From positions 1 to 40,549 of the forward strand of contig JASFHK010000014.1 in assembly GCA_050123275.1 (NCBI GenBank): DNA of 40,549 nucleotides, in the 5' to 3' direction. The translations under genes were made by a program, and so were the position numbers. The first letter of the stretch is position 1. Each line of letters begins with the position of its first letter. This document shows positions 22,055 through 29,824 of the stretch, piece after piece. Under the pieces are notes generated by a model, which was not told the origin of the DNA, searched no databases, and saw nothing but the letters and a program-made list of their open reading frames with translations. This stretch comes from E44-bin88 sp050123275. Lineage in GTDB: Bacteria > Chloroflexota > Dehalococcoidia > Dehalococcoidales > BS750m-G39.

Positions 22055-23138
22055 AAAGGCCGTCGCCAGTCTCACCCCCGGCCAGCACGGCGGGCCCGAC
22101 TACGCCGAGCTGGAAAAGCTCGGCATCGCCCCCGAAGAGCTCATCGACTTCAGCGTCAGCCTCAACCCCAACGGCGTCCCCTCCAAAATCAGGCCGCTGG
22201 TCAAGGGCACCCGGCTGGCGAGTTATCCCGACCCCCGCTGTCTCGGCCTGAGGCGGGCGATAGCCCGCCGGACGGGGCTATCAATAGGGAATATTATCGC
22301 CGGCAACGGCGCCACCGAGCTGATTCGCCTGGCGGCTATCGCCTATCTCGATAGGGGCGATAGAGCCCTTGTCATCGAGCCCACCTACGGCGACTACCGC
22401 ACCGCCGCCGAGATTACCGGCGCCGAGGTGGTCGCCCAGCGGCTCTCGGCGACTAGCGACTTCAAGCCGGACATACTGGTCACCATAGCGCTGATTAAAA
22501 GCGCCGGACCCAAGCTCGTTTTCATAGGCAACCCCAACAACCCCACCGGCGCTTACCTTTCCCGCCACCAGTTCGAGAGGATACTGGATGCCGTCCCCGA
22601 CTCTCTGGTCGTTTTGGACGAGGCCTTCGTTTCCTTCGTCAGCCGCGGCCAGTCGTTTCTGGAGCTTATCGACCGGGGCAACCTGCTTATCGTGCGCTCC
22701 ATGACCAAGGACTACGGCCTGGCCGGGCTGCGCCTGGGTTACGCCGTCGCCGGCGCCAGGATTATCGCAACGCTGGAGCGTGTCCGCCCTCCCTGGAGCG
22801 TAAACGTGGTGGCGCAACAGGCCGGTATCGCCGCCCTGTCACAGGAAAACTACCTGCAAAAGGGCCGGGAGCTGGCCGTCAACGGCAAGCGATACCTGGT
22901 CGAGGAGCTGGAAAAAATGGGCTACCGCTGCCTGCCGTCGCGGGCCAACTTCTTTCTGGCCGAGGTCGGCGACGCCGCCGGACTCAGAAAACAGCTTTTA
23001 TCCCGGGGGATACTGGTGCGCGACTGTGGCTCCTTCGGCCTGCCTCGATATATCCGCCTCGCCCCCAAATCGATGAAGAAAAACCGCCGCTTAATCGCCG
23101 CCCTCGAGGAGATGGCGATGGGTGGCGCAAAGGAGTGA
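22038..23138 (+). CDS. cobD: L-threonine-O-3-phosphate decarboxylase, PLP enzyme
   Basis: The 366-residue class I aminotransferase-fold enzyme makes (R)-1-amino-2-propanol phosphate for CbiB. Diagnostic segments are HGGPDYAELEKLG and DFSVSLNPNG near the start, GNPNNPTG (about 158), and the PLP-lysine region SMTKDYGLAGLRLGYA. Histidinol-phosphate aminotransferase shares the fold, but the N-terminal HGG motif and the cobalamin operon favour CobD. The start overlaps cbiB, and the stop overlaps the next start region. Confidence 0.9.
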   Translation: MPLAPRKAVASLTPGQHGGPDYAELEKLGIAPEELIDFSVSLNPNGVPSKIRPLVKGTRLASYPDPRCLGLRRAIARRTGLSIGNIIAGNGATELIRLAAIAYLDRGDRALVIEPTYGDYRTAAEITGAEVVAQRLSATSDFKPDILVTIALIKSAGPKLVFIGNPNNPTGAYLSRHQFERILDAVPDSLVVLDEAFVSFVSRGQSFLELIDRGNLLIVRSMTKDYGLAGLRLGYAVAGARIIATLERVRPPWSVNVVAQQAGIAALSQENYLQKGRELAVNGKRYLVEELEKMGYRCLPSRANFFLAEVGDAAGLRKQLLSRGILVRDCGSFGLPRYIRLAPKSMKKNRRLIAALEEMAMGGAKE

Positions 23139-23140
23139 CC

Positions 23141-24211
23141 ATGGCCAACGCGCTGTCAAAAGTTATTGAAGCTATCGAGCCCCCGGACGAAAAGGCGATG
23201 GAGGCTGCCCGGAAGCGCCAGGACGAGCTGACCAAGCCGCGGGGCAGCCTGGGCGACCTCGAAGAACTCTCGGTGAAAATAGCCGGTATACGCCGTTCCC
23301 CCCTCTCCACGCTGGAAAACAAGGCCATCGTGGTCATGGCTGCCGACCACGGCGTCGTCGCCGAAGGGGTCAGCGCCTATCCCCAGGCGGTTACCCGCCA
23401 GATGGTGGCTAATTTTCTGAATGACCACGCCGCCATCAACATACTCGCCGGACAGGCCGGGGTGCGCCCGGTCTTCGTCGATATGGGCGTTATCGGCGGC
23501 TTCGAGCCCCACCCCTCCCTGCTCTGCAAAATGATTGACTTCGGCACCAGGAACATGGCTAAAGGCCCGGCCATGAGCCGCCGGCAGGCCCTGGGGGCGC
23601 TGAAAGCGGGTGTCGAAGTGGTCGAGGCCCAGCTGGAAACCGGGCTGGATATCATGGGCACGGGCGAGATGGGCATCGGCAACACCACGGCGGCCAGCGC
23701 CATCGCCGCCGCCGTTACCGGCCTCTCCGCCGCCGAGCTGACCGGCACGGGCACGGGCATCAATGAGAAACAGCTGGCCCATAAAATCGAGCTGGTGGAG
23801 CGGGCGCTGGCAGTCAACCAACCCTCTGCCGATGACGCCGTCGATATTTTAGCCAAGGTCGGCGGCTTCGAAATCGGCGGCCTGGCCGGCGCCATACTGG
23901 CGGCGGCGGCCAACCGCGTGCCCGTGGTTATCGACGGTTTCATCTCCGGGGCGGCGGCGCTCATCGCGGTCAAGCTGGCGCCCCGCGTCAGGGACTACCT
24001 CATCGCCGCCCACCTTTCCGCGGAGCGGGGGCACCGCGCCGTGCTCGGCTACATGGGGCTGAGACCTTTGCTCAATCTCAAGATGAGGCTGGGCGAGGGC
24101 ACCGGCGCCGCGCTGGGCATTTTCCTGGCCGAAGCCTCGGTCAAGCTGCTTAAAGATATGCTCACCTTCGACGAGGCGGGCGTCTCCGATAAAGATGGGG
24201 AGGTGGCCTAG
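23141..24211 (+). CDS. cobT: Nicotinate-nucleotide--dimethylbenzimidazole phosphoribosyltransferase
   Basis: The 356-residue cytoplasmic enzyme activates the lower-ligand base to alpha-ribazole phosphate. Family motifs are TKPRGSLGDLE (about 29-39), MAADHGVVAEGVSAYP, GEMGIGNTTAASA and the catalytic-Glu loop MRLGEGTGAAL near the C-terminus. ATG at 23141 with AAGGAG just upstream is preferred over the GTG at 23135 that overlaps the cobD stop. Which base is used (DMB or another) cannot be told; no bluB or anaerobic DMB genes are in the window. Confidence 0.93.
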   Translation: MANALSKVIEAIEPPDEKAMEAARKRQDELTKPRGSLGDLEELSVKIAGIRRSPLSTLENKAIVVMAADHGVVAEGVSAYPQAVTRQMVANFLNDHAAINILAGQAGVRPVFVDMGVIGGFEPHPSLLCKMIDFGTRNMAKGPAMSRRQALGALKAGVEVVEAQLETGLDIMGTGEMGIGNTTAASAIAAAVTGLSAAELTGTGTGINEKQLAHKIELVERALAVNQPSADDAVDILAKVGGFEIGGLAGAILAAAANRVPVVIDGFISGAAALIAVKLAPRVRDYLIAAHLSAERGHRAVLGYMGLRPLLNLKMRLGEGTGAALGIFLAEASVKLLKDMLTFDEAGVSDKDGEVA

Positions 24212-24213
24212 CC

Positions 24214-24951
24214 TTGGGCTTCTGGATAGCCTTACAGTTCCTCACCGTCATCCCCGCCCCCTTTCACCGCCGCCCCGAGCCGCACCAGCTGGCGTCGGCG
24301 CTGAGCTTTTTCCCGGTGGTGGCCGCTATCGTCGGCGGCCTGGTTTACCTGGCTTACTGGGGGCTGAACGAGGTCTTCTCCCCGATGGTCGTCGCCGCCC
24401 TGACTTTGGCCGTCTGGGTGCTCGTCAGCGGCGCTCTGCACCTGGACGGGCTGGTGGACAGCTGCGACGGCCTGGCCGGGCATACCCCCGCCCGCCGGCT
24501 GGAAATAATGGCCGACAGCCGTGTGGGTGCCTACGGCATCGTCGGTGTCTGCCTGGTGCTGTTGGTAAAATACGCCGCGCTCGCCTCGCTGCCGGCTGAG
24601 TATAGTTTAGAAGCCCTGCTGCTGACGCCGCTGCTGGGCGCCTGGGCGATGGTGCTGGCCCTGTTCCTTTTCTCCTACGCCCGTAAGGAGGGGCTGGGTC
24701 GGCATTTCAAAGACGGCGCCAACGCCTGGCGGCTGGCTCTGGTCAGCCTGCTCACGCTGGCGGCGGCCGTCGGGCTGGTGCGGTGGGTGGGGCTGGTCCT
24801 GATGGCGGTAAGCGGGCTGATTACCCTGGGTATGGGCTTCTTTTTCAAAGCCCGCCTGGGGGGGCTTACCGGCGATAGCTACGGGGCTATCAAAGAGGTC
24901 GGCGAGGCGATAGTTTTGGCCCTTTTCCCGGTGATACTAAACCTCTTTTGA
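24214..24951 (+). CDS. cobS: Adenosylcobinamide-GDP ribazoletransferase (cobalamin synthase)
   Basis: The 245-residue polytopic membrane enzyme joins adenosylcobinamide-GDP with alpha-ribazole (phosphate). ALQFLTVIPAP at the N-terminus and the metal-binding HLDGLVDSCDGL motif (about 75-86) are diagnostic, followed by MADSRVGAYGIVG and GDSYGAIKEVGEA. It starts with TTG two bases after the cobT stop, with GGGGAGGTGG within the end of cobT as ribosome binding site. It completes nucleotide loop assembly with CobU, CobT and CobC. Confidence 0.93.
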   Translation: MGFWIALQFLTVIPAPFHRRPEPHQLASALSFFPVVAAIVGGLVYLAYWGLNEVFSPMVVAALTLAVWVLVSGALHLDGLVDSCDGLAGHTPARRLEIMADSRVGAYGIVGVCLVLLVKYAALASLPAEYSLEALLLTPLLGAWAMVLALFLFSYARKEGLGRHFKDGANAWRLALVSLLTLAAAVGLVRWVGLVLMAVSGLITLGMGFFFKARLGGLTGDSYGAIKEVGEAIVLALFPVILNLF

Positions 24952-24964
24952 AGAGTGGTATGTT

Positions 24965-25573
24965 ATGAGACTGATTCTGGCCAGGCACGGCGAGACGGAC
25001 TACAATCAAGAGTGGCGCTACCAGGGCCGCACCGATATCGGCCTTAACCGGACGGGGCGGCGCCAGGCGGAAAGGCTGCGTCACCGCCTTTCCCTGCAGC
25101 CGCTGGACGTAATCTATACCAGCAAGCTGAAACGGGCGGGCCATACCGCCGCCGTCATCGCCCGCCGGCGCGGGGTGCCGGTGCGCGCCTGCGACGAGCT
25201 GGCCGAGCTTGACTTCGGCAAGCTGGAGGGTTTGACCTACGACGAGATAGTGGCGCGCTATCCGGACTGGAAGCCGGACGAGGACGGCTTCGACGCCTAC
25301 GGCGGAGAAAACCTGGCGCAGCTGGCGCGTCGCATAAAGGCTTTCGAGAAAAAGCTCCGCGGCGACAACCCCGCCGAGGCCGAAATCCTGATTGTAGCCC
25401 ACGGCGGCCCCTTGCGCGTGCTGCTCTGCCGCTTGCTGGGGCTGAATATTGAAAACTGGCGTTACTTCCGGCTGGCGCCGGGGTCGCTGACCGAGGTCGA
25501 GGACTTCGGCAACCAGCCGGTGCTGACCCGGCTCAACGACGTCTCTCACATCAAAATAAAGTACCGGGAGTGA
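24965..25573 (+). CDS. cobC: Alpha-ribazole phosphatase-like histidine phosphatase
   Basis: The 202-residue phosphoglycerate-mutase-fold phosphatase has the catalytic RHGETDYN (8-15), the second Arg region SKLKRAGHTA, the acid ELDFGKLEGLTYDEI, and the second His in AHGGPLRVLL. In cobalamin operons this family removes the phosphate of alpha-ribazole-5'-phosphate or adenosylcobalamin-5'-phosphate. Sequence alone cannot separate it from other small histidine phosphatases; its position between cobS and cobU supports the call. Confidence 0.85.
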   Translation: MRLILARHGETDYNQEWRYQGRTDIGLNRTGRRQAERLRHRLSLQPLDVIYTSKLKRAGHTAAVIARRRGVPVRACDELAELDFGKLEGLTYDEIVARYPDWKPDEDGFDAYGGENLAQLARRIKAFEKKLRGDNPAEAEILIVAHGGPLRVLLCRLLGLNIENWRYFRLAPGSLTEVEDFGNQPVLTRLNDVSHIKIKYRE

Positions 25574-25589
25574 AGGGAGGTCGACCGAA

Positions 25590-26117
25590 ATGAAAAGCAT
25601 TCTAATTACCGGCGGCGGCCGCAGCGGCAAGAGCCGTTTCGCCCAGAAACTGGCCGCCGAATCCGGCGGCCGCGTCCTTTTCGTGGCCACCGCCGAGGCC
25701 AGGGACGAGGCGATGCGCCGCCGTATCGAAGCGCACCGCCGCTCCCGCCCGGAGAACTGGGAAACCCTGGAAGCGCCGCTGGGCATCAGCGCCGTCATCA
25801 AAGGCTATACGGCGGGGGCGGACGTCGTGGTCATCGATTGCATCACCATGCTGGTGAGCAACACCATGCTGTTAGAGCGTGATATGGATGCCGCCGAAGA
25901 GGCGGCACTGAAAGAAATCCAGTCCCTGGTCGACAGGATGAGCGGGACGGAGGCGACCTTCATCATCGTCACCAACGAGCTGGGGTCGGGGCTGGTGCCC
26001 GACACCGAGCTGGGCCGCCGCTACCGGGACTGCCTGGGCCGGACCAACCAGATTCTGGCCGGCCACGCCGACGAAGTCTATCTTATGGTGGCAGGCCTTC
26101 CGGTCAGGTTGAAGTAA
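25590..26117 (+). CDS. cobU: Adenosylcobinamide kinase / guanylyltransferase
   Basis: The 175-residue bifunctional enzyme phosphorylates adenosylcobinamide and transfers GMP, giving adenosylcobinamide-GDP. P-loop GGGRSGKSRFAQ (8-19), FVATAEARDEAMRRRIEAHR (with the guanylylated-His region), DCITMLVSN, TNELGSGLVP and RRYRDCLGRTNQ match the family. GGGAGG precedes the ATG at 25590. It is the last gene of the operon; no obvious T-tailed terminator follows before the gadB promoter. Confidence 0.93.
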   Translation: MKSILITGGGRSGKSRFAQKLAAESGGRVLFVATAEARDEAMRRRIEAHRRSRPENWETLEAPLGISAVIKGYTAGADVVVIDCITMLVSNTMLLERDMDAAEEAALKEIQSLVDRMSGTEATFIIVTNELGSGLVPDTELGRRYRDCLGRTNQILAGHADEVYLMVAGLPVRLK

Positions 26118-26254
26118 AGGCGGAAATCTTAGAGCGTCACCCGCTTGCTTTTTATTACCCCACGTTCACAAATAAGCTTTCGCCTCCCCGCATCTTGGTT
26201 TATGACGTTGCGAGACTTCACATCGTGTAATTTCGTCCGTTGCCCGGAATCCTG

Positions 26255-26283
26255 TTGTCACTTCCAATTTAATCCTTTACAAT
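26255..26283 (+). promoter_or_regulatory. Promoter of the glutamate decarboxylase gene
   Basis: TTGTCA (26255-26260) and TACAAT (26278-26283) are separated by 17 bp, about 45 bp before the ATG at 26328. The remainder of the 210-bp gap after cobU holds nothing I recognise. Confidence 0.6.
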
Positions 26284-26327
26284 GACTAGGCTATTGTGAC
26301 CCTAATCTGAAGAAAGGCGGTTACGTT

Positions 26328-27752
26328 ATGGCGCTTCACTATCGGGATAAAATTCGTTCTGAGCTGGACGCCGATATTTTTGGCACTAAAGAGGCCGATA
26401 TGTCGTTGCCGAAGTACCGGATTTCACCGCATGAGCTACAACCGGAGATAGCCTCCGAGCTGGTTCGCGACGAACTGGTTTTGGATGGCAATGCACGGCA
26501 AAATGTGGCCACGTTCTGCCAGACCTGGCTTGACGCCGAGATTCATCAAGCGATGGACCTTTCTCTTGACAAGAACATGATAGACAAAGATGAATATCCG
26601 GCGACGGCGGAGCTGGAAAACCGCTGCGTCCATATGCTCGCCGACCTCTGGCATTCGCCCGAGGCGGCCAATACCATGGGCTGCTCGACGACGGGTTCCA
26701 GCGAGGCGGCCATGCTGGGGGGGCTGGCTCTCAAGTGGAAGTGGCGGGAGCGTATGAAAAAGGCCGGGAAAGCGGCCGACAAGCCTAATCTGGTGACCGG
26801 GCCGGTACAGGTATGCTGGCATAAATTTGCCCGCTATTTCGACGTGGAAATCAGGGAAATTCCGCTGGAACGTAACCGAATCGGCATGACGCCGGAAGAG
26901 GTGCTCAAACGCGTGGATGAAAACACCATCGGCGTGGTGCCTACCTTCGGGGTAACCTTTACCTGCCAGTACGAGCCGGTTGCCGAGGTCGCCAAGGCGC
27001 TTGACCGGCTGGAACGCGATAAGGGCCTCGATGTCCCGATACACGTGGATGCCGCCTCCGGCGGCTTCTTGGCGCCGTTTATCGAGCCGGAGCTGGTCTG
27101 GGATTTCCGCATACCCCGGGTACGTTCCATAAACGCCTCCGGCCATAAGTTCGGACTGGCGCCCCTGGGAGTGGGCTGGGTTGTCTGGCGCGACGCCGTT
27201 GACCTGCCCGAAGACCTAATTTTCTGGGTCAACTATCTGGGCGGCAACATGCCCACTTTTGCCCTTAATTTCTCCAGACCGGGGGGGCAAATCGTATCGC
27301 AGTATTACCTCTTCCTCCATCTGGGGAAAGAGGGCTACCGGCGCATACACCACAATTGCTACGATACCGCCCAATATCTGGCGCGGGAAATTCAGAAAAT
27401 CGGCCCCTTCGAGATGCTATTCGACGGTGATAGCAAAAAGGGCATTCCCGCGCTGTCGTGGACGATAGAAGAGGGCGCCGAGCCGGGCTATAACCTGTTC
27501 GAGCTTTCCGACAGGTTGCGTACCAGGGGCTGGCAGGTTCCGGCTTATACCATGCCGCTCGATATTACCGAGCTTGCGGTGATGCGGATACTGGTCCGGC
27601 ATGGCTTCAGCCGTGAGATGGCCGATATGTTACTGGAAGATATTCGCCGCTCCGTAGATTATCTGAAGAAACACCCGTTAGCTAAACCGATGACCGCCGC
27701 CGAAGGCACCAGTTTCAATCACCACGCCGTAACTAAAGACAGGCTACCGTAG
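26328..27752 (+). CDS. gadB: Glutamate decarboxylase
   Basis: The 474-residue PLP enzyme of group II decarboxylases converts glutamate to GABA with uptake of a proton. Motifs are DEYPATAELENRCVHMLADL, GCSTTGSSEAAMLGGLALK, HVDAASGGFLAPF, and the PLP-lysine segment SINASGHKFGLAPLGVGW; the length matches bacterial GadB. A glutamate/GABA antiporter is not encoded nearby, so the usual acid-resistance pair is incomplete here; GABA could feed metabolism instead. It is a single-gene unit with its own promoter, flanked by the corrinoid operon and the divergent CsoR-family gene. It is clearly orthologous in sequence style; no sign of truncation. Confidence 0.93.
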   Translation: MALHYRDKIRSELDADIFGTKEADMSLPKYRISPHELQPEIASELVRDELVLDGNARQNVATFCQTWLDAEIHQAMDLSLDKNMIDKDEYPATAELENRCVHMLADLWHSPEAANTMGCSTTGSSEAAMLGGLALKWKWRERMKKAGKAADKPNLVTGPVQVCWHKFARYFDVEIREIPLERNRIGMTPEEVLKRVDENTIGVVPTFGVTFTCQYEPVAEVAKALDRLERDKGLDVPIHVDAASGGFLAPFIEPELVWDFRIPRVRSINASGHKFGLAPLGVGWVVWRDAVDLPEDLIFWVNYLGGNMPTFALNFSRPGGQIVSQYYLFLHLGKEGYRRIHHNCYDTAQYLAREIQKIGPFEMLFDGDSKKGIPALSWTIEEGAEPGYNLFELSDRLRTRGWQVPAYTMPLDITELAVMRILVRHGFSREMADMLLEDIRRSVDYLKKHPLAKPMTAAEGTSFNHHAVTKDRLP

Positions 27753-27803
27753 AGGGGTTGATATAAATACGGCTGAGGCTAACGTGAACTCACCCGCCGG
27801 CGT

Positions 27804-28088
27804 TTACTGGTCCCCGACGCGTACTCCGCCCCAGATGGCGATAGCCCTGGCCAGGGATTCCACATCGACGCACTCCGTCGGCGCCTCCCCATCGAAGCAG
27901 ATTTTCATGTAGTTTTTCAGCACAAGACCGGCAATGCCTTCGATGGCGGAGCGCACCGCCGCCAGCTGGGTAATAATGTCTTCACACTGGCGACCGCTTT
28001 CGACCATCTTTTCGATACCGCGAATCTGACCCTCTGCCTTTTTCAGGCGCTGCTGTAGGGTTTCTTTGGATACCGGTTCTTCGAGCAT
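27804..28088 (-). CDS. CsoR-family repressor, probably persulfide-sensing (CstR-like)
   Basis: The 94-residue all-helical protein has the CsoR/RcnR fold pattern (LQQRLKKAEGQIRGIEKMVE). Cys35 (GRQCEDI) and Cys64 (MKICFDG) occupy the first and last positions of the C-H-C copper site, but the middle His position is Tyr60. Loss of His with both Cys kept is the signature of CstR-like persulfide sensors rather than Cu(I) sensors. It is divergent from a TusA/DsrE/Hdr-like operon, and an ATACCCC/GGGGTAT dyad lies in the shared intergenic region. ATG at 28088 with GAGAGGT upstream. Family sure; ligand inferred. Confidence 0.8.
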   Translation of the reverse strand: MLEEPVSKETLQQRLKKAEGQIRGIEKMVESGRQCEDIITQLAAVRSAIEGIAGLVLKNYMKICFDGEAPTECVDVESLARAIAIWGGVRVGDQ

Positions 28089-28121
28089 TTTTACCTCTCA
28101 CTTATTCTTTTTGTGAAAGTA

Positions 28122-28151
28122 TTGACATGCCATACCCCCGTGGGGTATTAT
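28122..28151 (+). promoter_or_regulatory. Promoter of the MvhD/Hdr-like operon
   Basis: TTGACA (28122-28127) and TATTAT (28146-28151) are separated by 18 bp and read toward the genes starting at 28242. The CsoR-type dyad fills the spacer and overlaps the -10 box. Confidence 0.7.
28132..28148. promoter_or_regulatory. CsoR-family operator (G/C-tract dyad)
   Basis: ATACCCC (28132-28138), three bases CGT, then GGGGTAT (28142-28148). A/T-flanked C4/G4 dyads of this kind are the known operator style of CsoR-family repressors. Its location inside the promoter spacer predicts direct repression by the divergent gene product. Confidence 0.75.
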
Positions 28152-28241
28152 GCGTTGGGCTGGCGTTGTTTGTTGTTTAAATTTTACCACATCATGTGAC
28201 CAAACAACCAAGCTGTTATTTTGTGCCCACGAAATTTGACA

Positions 28242-28697
28242 ATGGGCGAATTTGAGCCAAAAATAGTTGGTTTCCTCTGCAACTGGTGTTCCTACGCCGG
28301 CGCTGACTTAGCTGGCACCTCCCGTCTGAAATACCCCCCCAACGTTAGAGTTATCCGGGTAATGTGCTCCGGCAGGATTGATGAGCGACTGGTTCTCAAA
28401 GCTTTTATTGCCGGTGCCGATGGCGTTCTTATTTGCGGCTGCCATCCCGGAGACTGCCACTACCAGAAGGGGAATCTTAATGCCCGCCGGAAAATGACGG
28501 GGCTGTTCCCTTTCCTGGAGGCCATGGGTATCGGCAAGGACCGGCTCCGCTTGGAGTGGATAGCGGCCTCTGAAGGTCCCAAGATAGCCGAAACGGTGAA
28601 GAGCTTTACCCAGGCCATAAGGGAGCTTGGCCCTAACCCGATCGTAAGAAAAGTGTCTCAAGGTGACGGTAAGAAGCAGGGGGCGGCGGCTGGCTAA
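28242..28697 (+). CDS. MvhD-like iron-sulfur electron-transfer subunit (copy 1)
   Basis: The 151-residue protein has the MvhD/FlpD [2Fe-2S] signature: FLCNWCSYAGADLAG near the start, VMCSGRID, and CGCHPGDCHY. In methanogens MvhD links hydrogenase or formate dehydrogenase to HdrA. ATG at 28242 is preferred over an upstream TTG at 28221; the ribosome binding site is weak. It is the first gene of a redox operon containing a second MvhD-like gene (29388-29813), two HdrA-like and two FrhB-like genes. The extended C-terminal tail (KKQGAAAG) is absent from copy 2. Partner specificity cannot be read. Confidence 0.88.
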   Translation: MGEFEPKIVGFLCNWCSYAGADLAGTSRLKYPPNVRVIRVMCSGRIDERLVLKAFIAGADGVLICGCHPGDCHYQKGNLNARRKMTGLFPFLEAMGIGKDRLRLEWIAASEGPKIAETVKSFTQAIRELGPNPIVRKVSQGDGKKQGAAAG

Positions 28698-28755
28698 AGG
28701 TGTTTTGGGCATCTGGCCTTAGACATAGAAATGATCTTTAAATAAGGAGGGTTTC

Positions 28756-29109
28756 ATGGCTAAAGTAGCGATCACGGTCAACGGCTCGGCACCCCCCAAC
28801 ATTTACCCGCCTATGATTCTGGGGTCAAGCGCGGTGGCCAGCGGGGATGACCTCACCATATTCTGTTGCCCCGGTGGCGCCCCGACGATGGTGAAGGGCG
28901 AGCTGGAAAAAATCTCGGGCAAGGGTCTGCCTAACATCGTGGAACTTTACGACGGCATACGCGCGCTGGGCGGCAAGATTTACGTCTGCGAGCTGGCGCT
29001 GGAAAACAAGGACCTCAAGCCCGAAGATTTTAGAGAAGGCGTAGAAATCATCGGCGCTACTGCGTTTATCGCCTCGATTTCGGACGCTACCATAACCTTC
29101 TCTTTCTAA
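28756..29109 (+). CDS. DsrE-family sulfur-carrier protein
   Basis: The 117-residue product has the DsrE/DsrF fold pattern: VAITVNGSAPPNIYPPM, ASGDDLTIFCCPGG and IYVCELAL. Cys78 is placed where DsrE-like proteins carry persulfide; Cys37-38 are additional. Such proteins receive sulfane sulfur from TusA or rhodanese and pass it on in the cytoplasm. AAGGAGGG precedes the ATG. It lies directly before tusA in an operon under a CsoR-family operator, supporting a sulfur-transfer role. The exact subfamily (DsrE2, DsrE3 or peroxiredoxin-like) is not determined. Confidence 0.82.
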   Translation: MAKVAITVNGSAPPNIYPPMILGSSAVASGDDLTIFCCPGGAPTMVKGELEKISGKGLPNIVELYDGIRALGGKIYVCELALENKDLKPEDFREGVEIIGATAFIASISDATITFSF

Positions 29110-29150
29110 AACAGCTAAAACTAAGCGTTAGGGTAATTAAGGAGGCAATC

Positions 29151-29375
29151 ATGGCACTACATACCTTGGATGTTTTGGGGCTGAAATGCCCGCAGCCGGT
29201 GCTCAAGCTGGCTACCATGGCTAAAAATGTCCCGGCGGGAGACACCGTGGAGGTTCTGGCTGACTGCGAGTCTTTCCCCAAGGACGTTGAAGCCTGGTGC
29301 GGCAAGATGAACAAGACGCTGCTCTTTTGCGTCGACGAGGGCGGGGGCAAACACAAAGCGCAAATCCAGTTTTAG
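29151..29375 (+). CDS. tusA: TusA-family sulfur carrier
   Basis: The 74-residue protein has the diagnostic CPQPVLKL motif with the persulfide-carrying Cys13, preceded by the conserved LDVLGLK strand. TAAGGAGG leads the ATG. TusA proteins donate persulfide sulfur to tRNA thiolation, molybdopterin enzymes, or sulfur-oxidising Hdr-like systems. Its position between a DsrE-like gene and HdrA-like genes suggests the last type of role. The C-terminal half has additional Cys residues (39, 50 and 60). Confidence 0.88.
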   Translation: MALHTLDVLGLKCPQPVLKLATMAKNVPAGDTVEVLADCESFPKDVEAWCGKMNKTLLFCVDEGGGKHKAQIQF

Positions 29376-29387
29376 CCGGGAGGTTTT

Positions 29388-29813
29388 ATGGAGACAGCTT
29401 TCGCCCCCAAAATAGTCGGCTTCCTTTGCAACTGGTGCTCCTATGCCGGCGCCGACCTGGCCGGGGCAACCAAGCTGGAAGTGCCCTCATCCCTGTCCGT
29501 TATCAGGGTGATGTGCTCCGGTCGCGTTGACCCGGTTCTGGTGGCCACGGCGCTGTTGCACGGCGCCGACGGCGTGCTCGTTGCCGGTTGCCACCCCGGG
29601 GACTGCCACTACCGGGAGGGCAACTACTACGCCCGCCGCCGCTTCGCTCTCTTAAAGAAAACCTGGCAAACGCTGGGTCTGGACTCGGAGCGGATTATGC
29701 TGGCCTGGGTGTCGGCGTCGGAAGGGCAAAGATTCAAGGAAGTAGCCACCGAATTTGCCAAGCAGATTACGGAAATGGGGCCCAACCCCATGAAGGCAAA
29801 GACTTCGCTATAG
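29388..29813 (+). CDS. MvhD-like iron-sulfur electron-transfer subunit (copy 2)
   Basis: The 141-residue protein is a paralogue of the product of 28242-28697, with the same FLCNWCSYAGADLAG, VMCSGRVD and CHPGDCHY motifs. GGGAGGTTTT precedes the ATG at 29388. It lies 12 bp after tusA and 11 bp before the first HdrA-like gene, the typical place of MvhD beside HdrA. Two MvhD copies in one operon imply two electron entry points or alternative complexes. Confidence 0.88.
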   Translation: METAFAPKIVGFLCNWCSYAGADLAGATKLEVPSSLSVIRVMCSGRVDPVLVATALLHGADGVLVAGCHPGDCHYREGNYYARRRFALLKKTWQTLGLDSERIMLAWVSASEGQRFKEVATEFAKQITEMGPNPMKAKTSL

Positions 29814-29824
29814 GGTGTAAAAAA

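Noticed and set aside
26118..26254. Rho-independent terminator after cobU
   Set aside because: I found no stable hairpin followed by a T-run.
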